Positions 15,292-24,085 of a stretch of DNA of 64,000 bases are shown one piece after another. Each line of letters begins with the position of its first letter. The stretch's first letter is position 1. The stretch is taken from contig NZ_CP121699.1 of NCBI RefSeq assembly GCF_029761935.1, positions 372,001 through 436,000 of the forward strand, read 5' to 3'. The notes beneath the pieces were generated by a model, which ran no database searches, was not told where the DNA came from, and saw nothing but the letters and a program-made list of their open reading frames with translations. The stretch comes from Microbacterium testaceum (GTDB lineage: Bacteria; Actinomycetota; Actinomycetes; Actinomycetales; Microbacteriaceae). The position numbers were made by a program, and so were the translations under genes.

Positions 15292-17343
15292 TCAGCCGGC
15301 GAGACCGCGGCGCTGCAGAAGCGGCTGGATCTCGGCATCACGGCCCCGGAAATCCCGGTAGGCGGCAAGAGGATCGCCGGAACCACCGACTCCCAGCAGC
15401 TTCTGGCGGAACCGGTCGCCGTTCTCGCGCGTGAGGCCGCCGTTCTCGCGGAACCACTCCACGGTATCGGCGTCGAGCACCTCGCTCCAGATGTACGAGT
15501 AGTACCCGGCGCTGTAACCGCCCGAGAACACGTGGGCGAAGTACGTCGAGGCGTAGCGGGTGGGGACGGCGGGATTGTCGAGTCCGATGTCCGCGAGGGC
15601 CGCCGCCTCGAAGGCCGCGACGTCGATGTCGGCCGACGCCTCCTCGACCGAGAGGCCGTGCCACGCCTGGTCGATCCAGGACGCGGCGAGGTACTCGCTC
15701 GTGGCGAAGCCCTGGTTGAACGCCTCGGAGGCGTGCAGACGCTCGACAACATCGGTCGGCAGCGGCTCGTCGGTGTCGATGTGACGGGCGTAGTTGGTCA
15801 GGATCTCGGGCCAGAGGATCCACATCTCGTTCACCTGACTGGGGAACTCGACGAAGTCGCGGTAGACGGCCGTTCCCCCGAAGTGCGGGTACGTGACAGT
15901 GGCGAACAGTCCGTGCAGGGCGTGGCCGAACTCGTGGAAGAGCGTGGTGACCTCGTCCAGCGTCAGCAGCGTCGGGGTGCCGGGGGCGGGCTTGTTCACG
16001 TTCAGGTTGTTGACGACGACCGGGGCGGTGCCGCGGAGGGCCGACTGCGTCACGATCGAGTTCATCCACGCCCCGCCGCGCTTGCTGTCACGCGTGTACA
16101 GGTCGAGCAGGAACAGCCCGAGCTCGCTGCCGTCGGCGTTGTGCACCTCGAAGACGCGAACGTCGGGGTGATAGCCCTGAAGGTCGTGGCGTTCGGTCAT
16201 GCGGATGCCGTAGAGCTTCTCGGCCGCGAAGAACACGCCGTCGCGCAGCACCCGCTCTGCCTCGAACCACGGACGCAGGGCTGCGCGGTCGAGGTCGTAG
16301 CGCTCGGCGCGGACCTTCTCGGTGTAGAAGGCCCAGTCGTGGGCTTCGATCCGGATGCCATCGGCCTCGGCAATCTTCTGCAGAGCCTCTTGCTCGGCCC
16401 GGGTGTTGGCGGCAGCGGGGGTGGCGAGTCGGCGCAGCAGGTCGCGCGCGGCATCCGGAGAACCCGCCGTCTGATCGGCGAGGACGGCGGCGGCGTGTGA
16501 GGGGTAGCCGAGTACCGCGGCGCGCTCGGCGCGCAGGCGCACGATCTCGCGGAGGACCGCGCGGTTGTCGTTGTCGTTGCCGCGCGTGGCGCGCGAGCGC
16601 GAGGCCTCGAGCAGACGGCGACGGCTCTCTCGGTTCGTCAGCGACGCGAGCAGAGGGTGACCGGTGTACAGCGTGAGGTTCACGACGTAGCGCCCGTCGA
16701 GGCCGCGACTCGTGGCCGCCTGCGCCGCCGCCGAGAGCTCACCGTCGCTGAGGCCGTCGAGCTCGTCGGCGGAGTCGAACACCACCGCGAGCCCGTTGGT
16801 GTCGGCGAGCAGGTTCTTCTCGAACGTGGTCGTCAGCACCGACAGTCGCTGGTTCAGCTCCGTCAGCTCCTGCTTCTGCGCATCGTCGAGACCGGCGCCG
16901 GCCAACGACATCTCGCGGTGGTACCGCTCGACGAGGTAACGGCTCTCGGCGTCGAGGCCGAGGGAGTCGAGCTGCGCGTGCACGGCGGCGATCCGGGCGA
17001 ACAGATCGGCGTCGAGGTGGATCGCATCGCGGTGCGCCGACATGAGGGGAGCGAGCTCCTCCTCGACGGCCTGGATCGCGAGCGTGCCGTCGGCGGAGGC
17101 CACGGTGTAGAAGGTGCGCGCGACGCGGTCGAGCATCTGCCCGCTGCGCTCCAGGGCGACCAGTGTGTTCTCGAACGTGGCCGCGTCGCTCTGCGCGGTG
17201 ATCGCGTCGACCTCCGCCCGCTGCGCGGCGAAACCGGCGCGGAAGGCGGGGAGGTAGTGCTCGACGTCGATGCTGCCGTAGGGCGGCAGGTCGTAGGGGA
17301 GCGAGGGCGGCGCGAGGAGGGGATTGTTCACGGCATCCGTCAT
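15292..17343 (-). CDS. dcp: Peptidyl-dipeptidase Dcp / M3 family oligopeptidase
   Basis: 683 residues, the normal length. The zinc motif HEFGHALHG carries the two His ligands and catalytic Glu, with a downstream Glu in FVEFPSQVNE. Upstream, LYTRDSKRGGAWM is also characteristic of Dcp/OpdA enzymes. It removes dipeptides from the C-termini of oligopeptides in the cytoplasm. It starts at ATG 17343 and is divergent from an ArsR-like regulator whose operator lies between the two genes, so it may be co-regulated. Confidence 0.93.
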   Translation of the reverse strand: MTDAVNNPLLAPPSLPYDLPPYGSIDVEHYLPAFRAGFAAQRAEVDAITAQSDAATFENTLVALERSGQMLDRVARTFYTVASADGTLAIQAVEEELAPLMSAHRDAIHLDADLFARIAAVHAQLDSLGLDAESRYLVERYHREMSLAGAGLDDAQKQELTELNQRLSVLTTTFEKNLLADTNGLAVVFDSADELDGLSDGELSAAAQAATSRGLDGRYVVNLTLYTGHPLLASLTNRESRRRLLEASRSRATRGNDNDNRAVLREIVRLRAERAAVLGYPSHAAAVLADQTAGSPDAARDLLRRLATPAAANTRAEQEALQKIAEADGIRIEAHDWAFYTEKVRAERYDLDRAALRPWFEAERVLRDGVFFAAEKLYGIRMTERHDLQGYHPDVRVFEVHNADGSELGLFLLDLYTRDSKRGGAWMNSIVTQSALRGTAPVVVNNLNVNKPAPGTPTLLTLDEVTTLFHEFGHALHGLFATVTYPHFGGTAVYRDFVEFPSQVNEMWILWPEILTNYARHIDTDEPLPTDVVERLHASEAFNQGFATSEYLAASWIDQAWHGLSVEEASADIDVAAFEAAALADIGLDNPAVPTRYASTYFAHVFSGGYSAGYYSYIWSEVLDADTVEWFRENGGLTRENGDRFRQKLLGVGGSGDPLAAYRDFRGRDAEIQPLLQRRGLAG

Positions 17344-17388
17344 TCATCCAGCCTAGGCGCAGTCGTGGACGGGGTGCAGAGAAGATGT

Positions 17389-17420
17389 TGCAAAGGATTC
17401 CGTGCAAAGGTATCTTTGCA
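17389..17420. promoter_or_regulatory. Operator TGCAAAG-N4-CTTTGCA with an extra half-site
   Basis: A perfect inverted repeat TGCAAAG-GTAT-CTTTGCA spans 17403-17420, with a further TGCAAAG half-site at 17389-17395, 14 bp away. The -10-like TATCTT (17411-17416) of the downstream regulator overlaps the palindrome and ends 7 bp before its ATG, so binding there would block transcription directly. Confidence 0.75.
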
Positions 17421-17423
17421 TTC

Positions 17424-18020
17424 ATGGTCGACAGGTCGGAGCCCCGCGAAGAGCGTGTTCTGGATGCCGGCGCGCTCCGCGCCCTGGCGCACCCGCTGCG
17501 CGTGCGGCTCTACGACATCCTCAGCCAGTACGGCCCGCAGACCGCGAGCAGCCTCGCGGAGCTGACGGGGGAGTCCACCGGAGCGACGAGCTACCACCTG
17601 CGGGCGCTGGCCCGTCACGACCTCATCCGCGAAGTCGCCGATCGCGGAACCGCCCGCGAACGCTGGTGGGAGCGTCCGGCCGGCAGCGTCACGCTGACCA
17701 ACCCCGAGCTCGAGCACACGCCGTCGGGACGCGCCGTGCTGGAAGCCGTTCACTCCGAGACCCTGACGCTGCGTCACCAGCAGCTCATGCACTTCGCCAC
17801 GCACGGCTGGGACGAGGACGAAGAGTGGCGCGACGCGTCCGTGATCTCGACCGCGACCGCGCGCCTGACCGCCGAGCAGTCGCGGGATCTCGTGCAGCGC
17901 ATCGGGGCGCTCATCGATGAGACCGTCCAGCGTTACCGCGATCAGGAGGGCGAGGGCGTCCGCCCCGTGACGATCCGCAACGACGTCTTCCCGCTGCCGA
18001 CCGAGAGGGGCTCCGCATGA
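17424..18020 (+). CDS. ArsR-type winged-helix transcriptional regulator
   Basis: 198 residues. The winged-helix domain occupies about residues 10-80 with ALAHPLRVRLYDILSQYGP and the recognition region SLAELTGESTGATSYHLRALARHDLI. The C-terminal half is a helical ligand or dimer domain typical of ArsR/HTH_20 regulators paired with transporters. It has a palindromic operator overlapping its own leaderless promoter, so it is probably autorepressed. The divergent neighbour is dcp. No metal-binding Cys cluster is visible, so it is probably not a metal sensor. Confidence 0.88.
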   Translation: MVDRSEPREERVLDAGALRALAHPLRVRLYDILSQYGPQTASSLAELTGESTGATSYHLRALARHDLIREVADRGTARERWWERPAGSVTLTNPELEHTPSGRAVLEAVHSETLTLRHQQLMHFATHGWDEDEEWRDASVISTATARLTAEQSRDLVQRIGALIDETVQRYRDQEGEGVRPVTIRNDVFPLPTERGSA

Positions 18021-18229
18021 CCGCCGTCACCCGCACCATCGCCCTGCCGGTGCGTCCCACCCGACTCGAGGCCGCGCTGCTCGCGCTGTCGCGAGCGATG
18101 GCCCGCGCCGCCGAAGAGCGGATGCGCCGTCGCGCGTGGGCCGTCGAGGCGGAGCCCGCGCGGCGAGCCGGACGTGCCGCGTCGCTGGCGATGTCGGCGG
18201 ATGCCGCGCGGTACCTGCTGCCGCGGTGA
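18017..18229 (+). CDS. Small Arg/Ala-rich hypothetical protein
   Basis: 70 residues starting in an ATGA overlap with the ArsR-like gene. It is mostly helical and basic (RAMARAAEERMRRRAW), without membrane segment. The overlap and codon use support a real gene; its function is unknown, although co-translation with the regulator suggests a related role. Confidence 0.6.
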   Translation: MTAVTRTIALPVRPTRLEAALLALSRAMARAAEERMRRRAWAVEAEPARRAGRAASLAMSADAARYLLPR

Positions 18230-18242
18230 CGCCTCAGGGCCC

Positions 18243-18302
18243 GGGGCTTGTCGAGGCCCGCGACCGGTGAACCGCCGGTGGCTTCGACAGGCCCAGCCAC
18301 CC
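18243..18302. repeat. Stem-loop repeat family C, copy 1
   Basis: GGGCTTGTCGAGGCC pairs imperfectly with GGTGGCTTCGACAGGCCC, and the latter block GGTGGCTTCGACAGGCCCAG runs on into CCACC, itself a palindrome-like unit. A relative lies at 32417-32450. Such GGTGGCTGAGC...TCGAAGCC elements are common between genes in Microbacteriaceae. Confidence 0.55.
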
Positions 18303-18317
18303 GAGAAACGCAACGCA

Positions 18318-18355
18318 CAGAGCCCGCCGACGCGCGAAGGCGTCGACGGGCTCTG
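18318..18355. terminator. Bidirectional terminator between convergent genes
   Basis: Arms CAGAGCCCGCCGACGC and GCGTCGACGGGCTCTG (15 of 16 paired, 6-base loop) lie between the convergent small-protein genes at 18017 and 18375. Confidence 0.75.
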
Positions 18356-18374
18356 CGATCGCGAGCGGTGAGGC

Positions 18375-18623
18375 TCAGGCGAACTCGGCGTCGTCGTCGT
18401 AACGCACGACGACCTCGCCCGCGGCATCCTGGCTCACGATGACCCCCGTGTCGAGCTCGGCGACGGGGCGCCCCTCGAGGAAGGTCAGCGTCCACTTCGG
18501 AGCGGGCGCGCTGAGCCCATCGGGGTTCAGCGCGGCTTCGACGGCGGCGATCTGGGCGTGGAGCACCTCGGGAACAGCCTTCGGTGGCTGTTCGCGGGCG
18601 GTCCAGCGGGTTCCGAGTTGCAT
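18375..18623 (-). CDS. Small conserved hypothetical protein downstream of valS
   Basis: 82 residues whose ATG overlaps the valS stop as TGATG, so it is translated after ValS. It begins MQLGTRWTAREQPPKAVPE and has a C-terminal beta region (WTLTFLEGRPVAELDTGVIV) ending in acidic DDDAEF. No signal peptide or known domain. The coupling suggests a conserved partner, but function is unknown. Confidence 0.75.
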   Translation of the reverse strand: MQLGTRWTAREQPPKAVPEVLHAQIAAVEAALNPDGLSAPAPKWTLTFLEGRPVAELDTGVIVSQDAAGEVVVRYDDDAEFA

Positions 18624-21190
18624 CAGGCCTCCTGGGGTGCGAACACGATGTCGGTCACGGTGGTGGTGTCGGCCTCGGCGAACGAGATCATCTCGATGCG
18701 GCCCACGGCGCGCAGGTCGCCCTCGGCGAGGCGCAGAGCCTCGACGTGCGGCCCCGACACGGTGAGCGAGGTCACCGGCGTCTTCTGCGAGGCCTTCGCC
18801 TCGGTCTTGGCGCGACGGATGCCGATGAGCGCAGCACTCACGGCGGTGAGCACGGCCGGGTCGCCCTCGATGCCGAGCGGCTCGGGCCAGGCCGCGGTGT
18901 GCACCGAACCCTCTTCGAACCACGACCACACCTCTTCGGACGCGAACGACAGCACGGGCGCGAACAGACGGACGAGCGTCGACAGGGCCGTGCGCAGGGC
19001 AAGGGCGGCCGAGGCCTGGCCCACGTCGGACTGGTCGTACGCGCGCTCCTTGACGAGCTCGAGGTAGTCGTCGCAGAACGTCCAGAAGAACGACTCCGTG
19101 ATCTCGAGCGCCCGCGCGTGGTCGTACGCCTCGAACGCCGCGGTCGCGTCGCGCACCACGGCATCCAGCGTCGCGAGCATCGACGCATCGAGCGCGTGCG
19201 TCACCTCGGCGCCCTCGGGCACGGGGAACGACAGCACGAACTTCGCGGCGTTCAGGAGCTTGATCGCGAGGCGGCGACCGATCTTCACCTGCGTGGGGTT
19301 CTGGGGGTCGAACGCCGCGTCGGTGCCGAGGCGGCTCGACGCCGACCAGTAGCGCACCGCGTCGGAGCCGTGCTGCTTCAGGATGTCGGCGGGCGTGACG
19401 ACGTTGCCCTTCGACTTCGACATCTTTTTGCGGTCGGGGTCGACGATGAAGCCCGAGATGGCGGCATCCGTCCACGGGCTGCGGTCGTCTTCGAGGGCGC
19501 TGCGCAGCATGGTCGAGAAGAGCCACGTGCGGATGATGTCCTGACCCTGCGGCCGCAGGTCGAACGGCGACACGAGATTCCACAGCTCCTCGTCGCGCTG
19601 CCAGCCACCGGCCAGCTGCGGGGTGAGCGACGAGGTCGCCCAGGTGTCGAGGATGTCGCGCTCGGCGTCGAACCCTCCGGCCACGCCGCGCTGGTCTTCG
19701 GTGTATCCCGGGGGCACGTCCACTGTGGGGTCGACCGGCAGCGCCGCGAGGTCGGGCGTCAGCACGCGCGAGTAGTCGCGCTCACCGCTGTCGTCGAGGC
19801 CGTACCAGACCGGGATCGGCACGCCGAAGAAGCGCTGCCGCGACACGAGCCAGTCGCCGGTGAGGCCGCTGGTCCAGTTCTCGAATCGCACGCGCATGAA
19901 GTCGGGATGCCACGACATCTCGCGACCGAGCGAGATGAGGCGCTCGCGCAGCTCGGCATCCCGTGCTCCGTTGCGGATGTACCACTGGCGCGTCGACACG
20001 ATCTCGAGCGGGCGGTCCCCCTTCTCGAAGAACTTCACGGGGTGGGTGAAGGGCTTGGGAGCCCCCTCCATAGTGCCGGACTCCTGCAGCAGCTCGACGA
20101 TGCGCTTCTTGGCGCTGAACACGGTCTTGCCCGCGAGCTCGTCGTAGGCCGCCTTCGCGGCATCCGTCACGATCACATCGGGAGCCTCGGCCACGATCCG
20201 GCCGTCCTTGCCGATGATCGTGCGGTTGGGGAGGTCGAGCTCGCGCCACCAGATGATGTCGGTCACATCGCCGAAGGTGCAGATCATGGCGATGCCCGAT
20301 CCCTTGTCCTTCTGCGCGAGGGGGTGCGCGAGCACGGGCACCTCGACGTCGAACAGCGGGGTGCGCACGGTCGTGCCGAACAGCGGCTGGTAGCGCTCGT
20401 CGTCGGGGTTGGCGACGAGGGCCACGCACGCGGGCAGCAGCTCGGGGCGGGTCGTCTCGATGAACACGTCACCCGAGCCGTCGGTCTTGGCGAAGCCCAC
20501 GCGGTGGTAGGCCGCGGGCTGGTCGCGATCCTCGAGCTCGGCCTGCGCGATCGCGGAACGGAAGTCCACGTCCCACAGCGTCGGCGCGAGGGCCTGGTAC
20601 GCCTCGCCGCGCTCGATGTTGCGCAGGAACGCCAGCTGGCTCGTGCGGATCGAGTCGTCGGAGATCGTGCGGTAGGTCTGGGTCCAGTCGACGCTGAGGC
20701 CCAGCTCGCGGAAGAGATCTTCGAACTGCTTCTCATCTTCGACGGTCAGCTGCTCACAGAGCTCGATGAAGTTGCGGCGGCTGATGGGCACCTGGTCGGC
20801 GGCCTTGCTGCTCTTGTTGTCGCCACCCGCGAACGGCGGGGTGGAGTCGGCGTCGTAGGGGAGCGAGGGGTCGCAGCGCACGCCGTAGTAGTTCTGCACG
20901 CGGCGCTCGGTCGGCAGGCCGTTGTCGTCCCAGCCCATGGGGTAGAACACGGTCTTGCCGCGCATGCGCTCGAAGCGCACCTTCACGTCGGTGTGCGTGA
21001 ACGAGAACACGTGGCCGATGTGGAGACTTCCGGATGCCGTCGGCGGCGGGGTGTCGACGGAGTACACGCCCTGGCGGCCGAGCTCGGCTGCGCGCAGGCG
21101 GTCGAAGACGTACGTGCCGCGTTCACGCCACGCGGCGTCCCACTTCTGCTCGAGGCCTTCCAGGGCGGGCTTGTCGGGAATGGTGGCCAT
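18623..21190 (-). CDS. valS: Valine--tRNA ligase
   Basis: 855 residues. Class I signatures are present: HIGH as GSLHIGHVFSF near residue 56-66 and KMSKS as [10 protein letters not shown] near 590. The editing (CP1) domain includes FIETTRPELLP. It charges tRNA-Val and hydrolyses mischarged Thr-tRNA. Compared with E. coli ValRS (about 950) it is short, because the C-terminal coiled coil is missing, as in many actinobacteria. A small gene is coupled to its 3' end. No T-box is visible upstream. Confidence 0.96.
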   Translation of the reverse strand: MATIPDKPALEGLEQKWDAAWRERGTYVFDRLRAAELGRQGVYSVDTPPPTASGSLHIGHVFSFTHTDVKVRFERMRGKTVFYPMGWDDNGLPTERRVQNYYGVRCDPSLPYDADSTPPFAGGDNKSSKAADQVPISRRNFIELCEQLTVEDEKQFEDLFRELGLSVDWTQTYRTISDDSIRTSQLAFLRNIERGEAYQALAPTLWDVDFRSAIAQAELEDRDQPAAYHRVGFAKTDGSGDVFIETTRPELLPACVALVANPDDERYQPLFGTTVRTPLFDVEVPVLAHPLAQKDKGSGIAMICTFGDVTDIIWWRELDLPNRTIIGKDGRIVAEAPDVIVTDAAKAAYDELAGKTVFSAKKRIVELLQESGTMEGAPKPFTHPVKFFEKGDRPLEIVSTRQWYIRNGARDAELRERLISLGREMSWHPDFMRVRFENWTSGLTGDWLVSRQRFFGVPIPVWYGLDDSGERDYSRVLTPDLAALPVDPTVDVPPGYTEDQRGVAGGFDAERDILDTWATSSLTPQLAGGWQRDEELWNLVSPFDLRPQGQDIIRTWLFSTMLRSALEDDRSPWTDAAISGFIVDPDRKKMSKSKGNVVTPADILKQHGSDAVRYWSASSRLGTDAAFDPQNPTQVKIGRRLAIKLLNAAKFVLSFPVPEGAEVTHALDASMLATLDAVVRDATAAFEAYDHARALEITESFFWTFCDDYLELVKERAYDQSDVGQASAALALRTALSTLVRLFAPVLSFASEEVWSWFEEGSVHTAAWPEPLGIEGDPAVLTAVSAALIGIRRAKTEAKASQKTPVTSLTVSGPHVEALRLAEGDLRAVGRIEMISFAEADTTTVTDIVFAPQEA

Positions 21191-21288
21191 AGGAGTACTC
21201 CTCGAGCGATATGGGCGGCACTGTGTGAGCGTGCCTGATGGGTTCTAGGTCCCACGATACCGGGGGTCGCGCGCGAGGCGGGAATCTT

Positions 21289-21351
21289 GCGTGACTCGCC
21301 AGGAATTGTCGCTTCGCGTCCCCCTGGGCGACAATTTCTGGCGACTCGCGC
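21289..21351. repeat. Stem-loop repeat family A, copy 2
   Basis: Arms of 24 nt, GCGTGACTCGCCAGGAATTG with GTCGC and the matching right arm from 21328, pair at 21 of 24 positions around the loop TTCGCGTCCCCCTGG. Size and nested layout match the copies at 1082 and 37347. It lies between divergent valS and the ABC binding-protein gene. Confidence 0.75.
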
Positions 21352-21424
21352 GGAGGATGCGCGGCCGTTCGCTGCCGGCGAGCACCCCGCGCCGGGGTTT
21401 CCGCACCCGGTCCAGGAACCCCGG

Positions 21425-21430
21425 TAAGCT
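21425..21430 (+). promoter_or_regulatory. -10 element upstream of the ABC importer operon
   Basis: TAAGCT fits TANNNT and lies 35 bp before the ATG at 21466, following the family A repeat. Confidence 0.45.
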
Positions 21431-21465
21431 GAAAGCCTTCCCACCAGAGATTCCGAGGTTTCTCC

Positions 21466-23079
21466 ATGCCTTCTTCGCTTTCGCGTCGCGTGCTGTCGGC
21501 GGTCGCCGTCGCGGCCGTCTCCGCCCTCTCGCTCTCCTCCTGCGCCGGGTCGGACCCCGCCGCGCAGGGCGACGGCGAGGTCGTCTGGGCGATCGAGGGA
21601 GCGAACCTCTCGGCCGGGCACATGGACCCGCAGACCAGCCAGCTCGACGTGTCGGCGATGGTGCAGCGCGCGGTGCTCGACTCGCTCGTGTTCCAGGAGG
21701 CCGACGGCACGTTCTCGCCGTGGCTCGCCGAGTCGTGGGACGTCGAGGACGGCGGCGCGAGCTACCTCTTCCGTCTGCGCACCGACGTGACCTTCCACGA
21801 CGGCACGCCCTTCGACGCGGCCGCGGTCAAGGCGAACTTCGACCGCATCGTGAACCCCGACACCGCGTCGGCGCAGGCCGCCAGCATGCTCGGCGGCGAG
21901 CTGTACGCCGGCACCGACGTGGTCGACGAGCACACCGTGCGCGTGCGGTTCACGCAGCCCTACGCTCCGTTCCTGCAGGCCGCCAGCACCGCGCTTCTCG
22001 GCTTCTACTCGCCGAAGGTGCTCGAGACCAAGGCCGACCAGCTGAAGGCCGGCGGCCCCGACGTGACCGTCGGCACCGGCCCGTTCGAGCTCACCGAATA
22101 CACGCCCGACCAGGACATCGTGTATACCCGCAACGACGACTACACCTGGGGTCCCGACGGCGGCGGTAAGCCGAGCTTCAAGACGCTGCGCGTCGACATC
22201 CTGCCCGAGGCGTCGGTGCGCGTGGGCGCGCTGTCGAGCGGCCAGACCGACGTGGTCACCAACCTGCCGCCGAACCTCGTCGCGCAGGTTCCCTCTGACG
22301 ACACCGTGAAGTCGATCGCCTACCCGGGACTGCCGTACTCGCTGTTCCTCAACGAGAAGTACGGCGTGTTCGCCGACCAGAAGGTGCGTCAGGCCTTCAC
22401 CCGCGCGATCGACGTTGACGCCGCGGTGAAGGAGATCTTCTTCGGCCAGTACCCCCGCGCTTGGAGCGTCCTGGGCGCGACGACCCCCGGCTACGACGCG
22501 AGCCTCGAGAACTCGTGGCCCTTCGACCAGGCTCAGGCCAACGCCCTCCTCGACGAGGCCGGCTGGACGGGACGGGATGCCGACGGCATCCGCACCAAGA
22601 ATGGTCAGCGCCTCACCGCGCGCTGGATCGCGTGGACTCCGGTTCCCGACGACCGCGCCGCGCTCGCCAACGCCGTGCAGAGCGACCTGAAGGCCGTGGG
22701 CTTCGACCTGCAGCGCGAGGTGCTCGAGCCGGGCGCCTACAACGAGCAGTACGGACCGAAGACCTACGACGTCACCGACTGGGGCTTCTCGGGCGTCGAC
22801 GCCGATCTGCTGCGCAGCCACCTCGCCACCGACGGGTTCCAGAACGCCTCGCAGGTGAGCGACCCCGCGCTCGACGCGCTGCTCGAGCAGGGCGCCTCGA
22901 CGACCGACCCGGCCGCACGCAACGCGATCTACGCCCAGGTGCAGCAGTGGAACGCCGAGCAGGCCGCGATCGTGCCTCTGTACAGCCCGGCCCTGATCAG
23001 CGCCGTCGCCCCGAAGGTCTCGGGCCTGACGTTCGACCTGTACGGCCGCCCGCTGTTCGCGACCGCCTCGGTCGGCTGA
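21466..23079 (+). CDS. ABC transporter substrate-binding lipoprotein, peptide/nickel type (SBP_bac_5)
   Basis: 537 residues. A signal peptide ends in lipobox LSLSSC with Cys26. The mature protein has the cluster C binding-protein features, such as SYLFRLRTDVTFHDGTPFDA near residue 100 and VGTGPFELTEYTPDQDIVYTRN near 195. It captures a peptide-like ligand outside the cell and delivers it to the permeases encoded next. It begins the operon 21466-26441. The ligand (oligopeptide, nickel chelate or other) cannot be settled from sequence. Confidence 0.92.
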   Translation: MPSSLSRRVLSAVAVAAVSALSLSSCAGSDPAAQGDGEVVWAIEGANLSAGHMDPQTSQLDVSAMVQRAVLDSLVFQEADGTFSPWLAESWDVEDGGASYLFRLRTDVTFHDGTPFDAAAVKANFDRIVNPDTASAQAASMLGGELYAGTDVVDEHTVRVRFTQPYAPFLQAASTALLGFYSPKVLETKADQLKAGGPDVTVGTGPFELTEYTPDQDIVYTRNDDYTWGPDGGGKPSFKTLRVDILPEASVRVGALSSGQTDVVTNLPPNLVAQVPSDDTVKSIAYPGLPYSLFLNEKYGVFADQKVRQAFTRAIDVDAAVKEIFFGQYPRAWSVLGATTPGYDASLENSWPFDQAQANALLDEAGWTGRDADGIRTKNGQRLTARWIAWTPVPDDRAALANAVQSDLKAVGFDLQREVLEPGAYNEQYGPKTYDVTDWGFSGVDADLLRSHLATDGFQNASQVSDPALDALLEQGASTTDPAARNAIYAQVQQWNAEQAAIVPLYSPALISAVAPKVSGLTFDLYGRPLFATASVG

Positions 23080-23107
23080 GCCGCCGGGTTTCAGACACAC
23101 TATTCGG

Positions 23108-24085
23108 ATGCCACGTTCTCGCTCGCGCGCCCTGCTGAGGCGCCTCGGCGGGATCGTGGCATCCGTCGTCCTGGTGCTGTGGGGGGCGGCGACGCTGGCG
23201 TTCGTGGCGTTCCGGATCATCCCGGGCGACCCGGTCGACGTGCTGCTCGGACCGCAGGCGCAGGTGAGCGAGGCGGTCAAGGCGGGCATCCGCAGCGACC
23301 TGGGGCTCGACCGGCCCGTGCTCGAGCAGTATGCGACGTTCCTCGGCCGACTCGTGCGCGGCGACCTCGGCGAGTCGTATCAGCTGCGCCAGCCGGTCGT
23401 CGAGGTCATCGGGCGCCAGCTCGCCCCGACCCTGCAGCTCTCGGCTCTCGCGCTGGTCATCGCCGTCGTGCTGGCCCTCGCTTCGTCGTTGATGGTGCGC
23501 GGGCGGACCGGTCGGGCCGTGGCATCCGGAATCGAACTCGTCGTGCTGTCGTCGCCGGTGTTCTGGACGGGGCTGCTGCTGCTGAGCGTCTTCTCGTTCC
23601 AGCTCGGGTGGTTCCCGGTATCGGGGGCGCGGGATGCCGCGGCGATCGTGCTGCCCGCGGTGACCCTGGCCCTGCCGGTCGCGGCCCTGCTGTCGCAGGT
23701 GCTGCGCGACGGGGTCGAGGCGGCCGAGCGCGAGCCGTTCCTCACCACCGTGCGCGCCCGCGGCGCGACACCCCTGCGTGAGAGCGTGCACCACACGCTG
23801 CGCCACGCGAGCGTCGGGGGAGTGACGCTCGCCGCCTATCTCGTCGGGTCGTTGCTCGGCGGTGCGGTGCTCGTCGAAACCGTGTTCGCCCGGCCCGGCA
23901 TCGGGCGCGTGACGCTGACCGCGATCACGGATCGCGACCTGCCGGTGATCACCGGCGTGATCCTGCTGAGCGCCCTTGTCTTCGTCGTGGTGAACACCGT
24001 GGTCGACCTCGTGGTGCCCCTGATCGACCCGCGGCTGCGGACGGCGGCCCCGGCGCTGGCCGCACGCACGGCGGTGCCCTCATGA
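23108..24085 (+). CDS. ABC transporter permease (DppB-type)
   Basis: 325 residues with six predicted membrane segments, starting RLGGIVASVVLVLWGAATLA and including the DppB hallmark FRIIPGDPVDVLLG at 40-52. The inner-membrane coupling motif lies in RARGATPLRESVHHTLRHA. The stop overlaps the next permease start (ATGA). It forms the translocation channel with the second permease. Confidence 0.93.
   Translation: MPRSRSRALLRRLGGIVASVVLVLWGAATLAFVAFRIIPGDPVDVLLGPQAQVSEAVKAGIRSDLGLDRPVLEQYATFLGRLVRGDLGESYQLRQPVVEVIGRQLAPTLQLSALALVIAVVLALASSLMVRGRTGRAVASGIELVVLSSPVFWTGLLLLSVFSFQLGWFPVSGARDAAAIVLPAVTLALPVAALLSQVLRDGVEAAEREPFLTTVRARGATPLRESVHHTLRHASVGGVTLAAYLVGSLLGGAVLVETVFARPGIGRVTLTAITDRDLPVITGVILLSALVFVVVNTVVDLVVPLIDPRLRTAAPALAARTAVPS

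Noticed and set aside
18584..21238. Long open frame on the + strand opposite valS
   Set aside because: It is a mirror of the valS coding sequence in a GC-rich genome; valS has class I motifs and full length, while the opposite frame has no recognisable domain or start signal.
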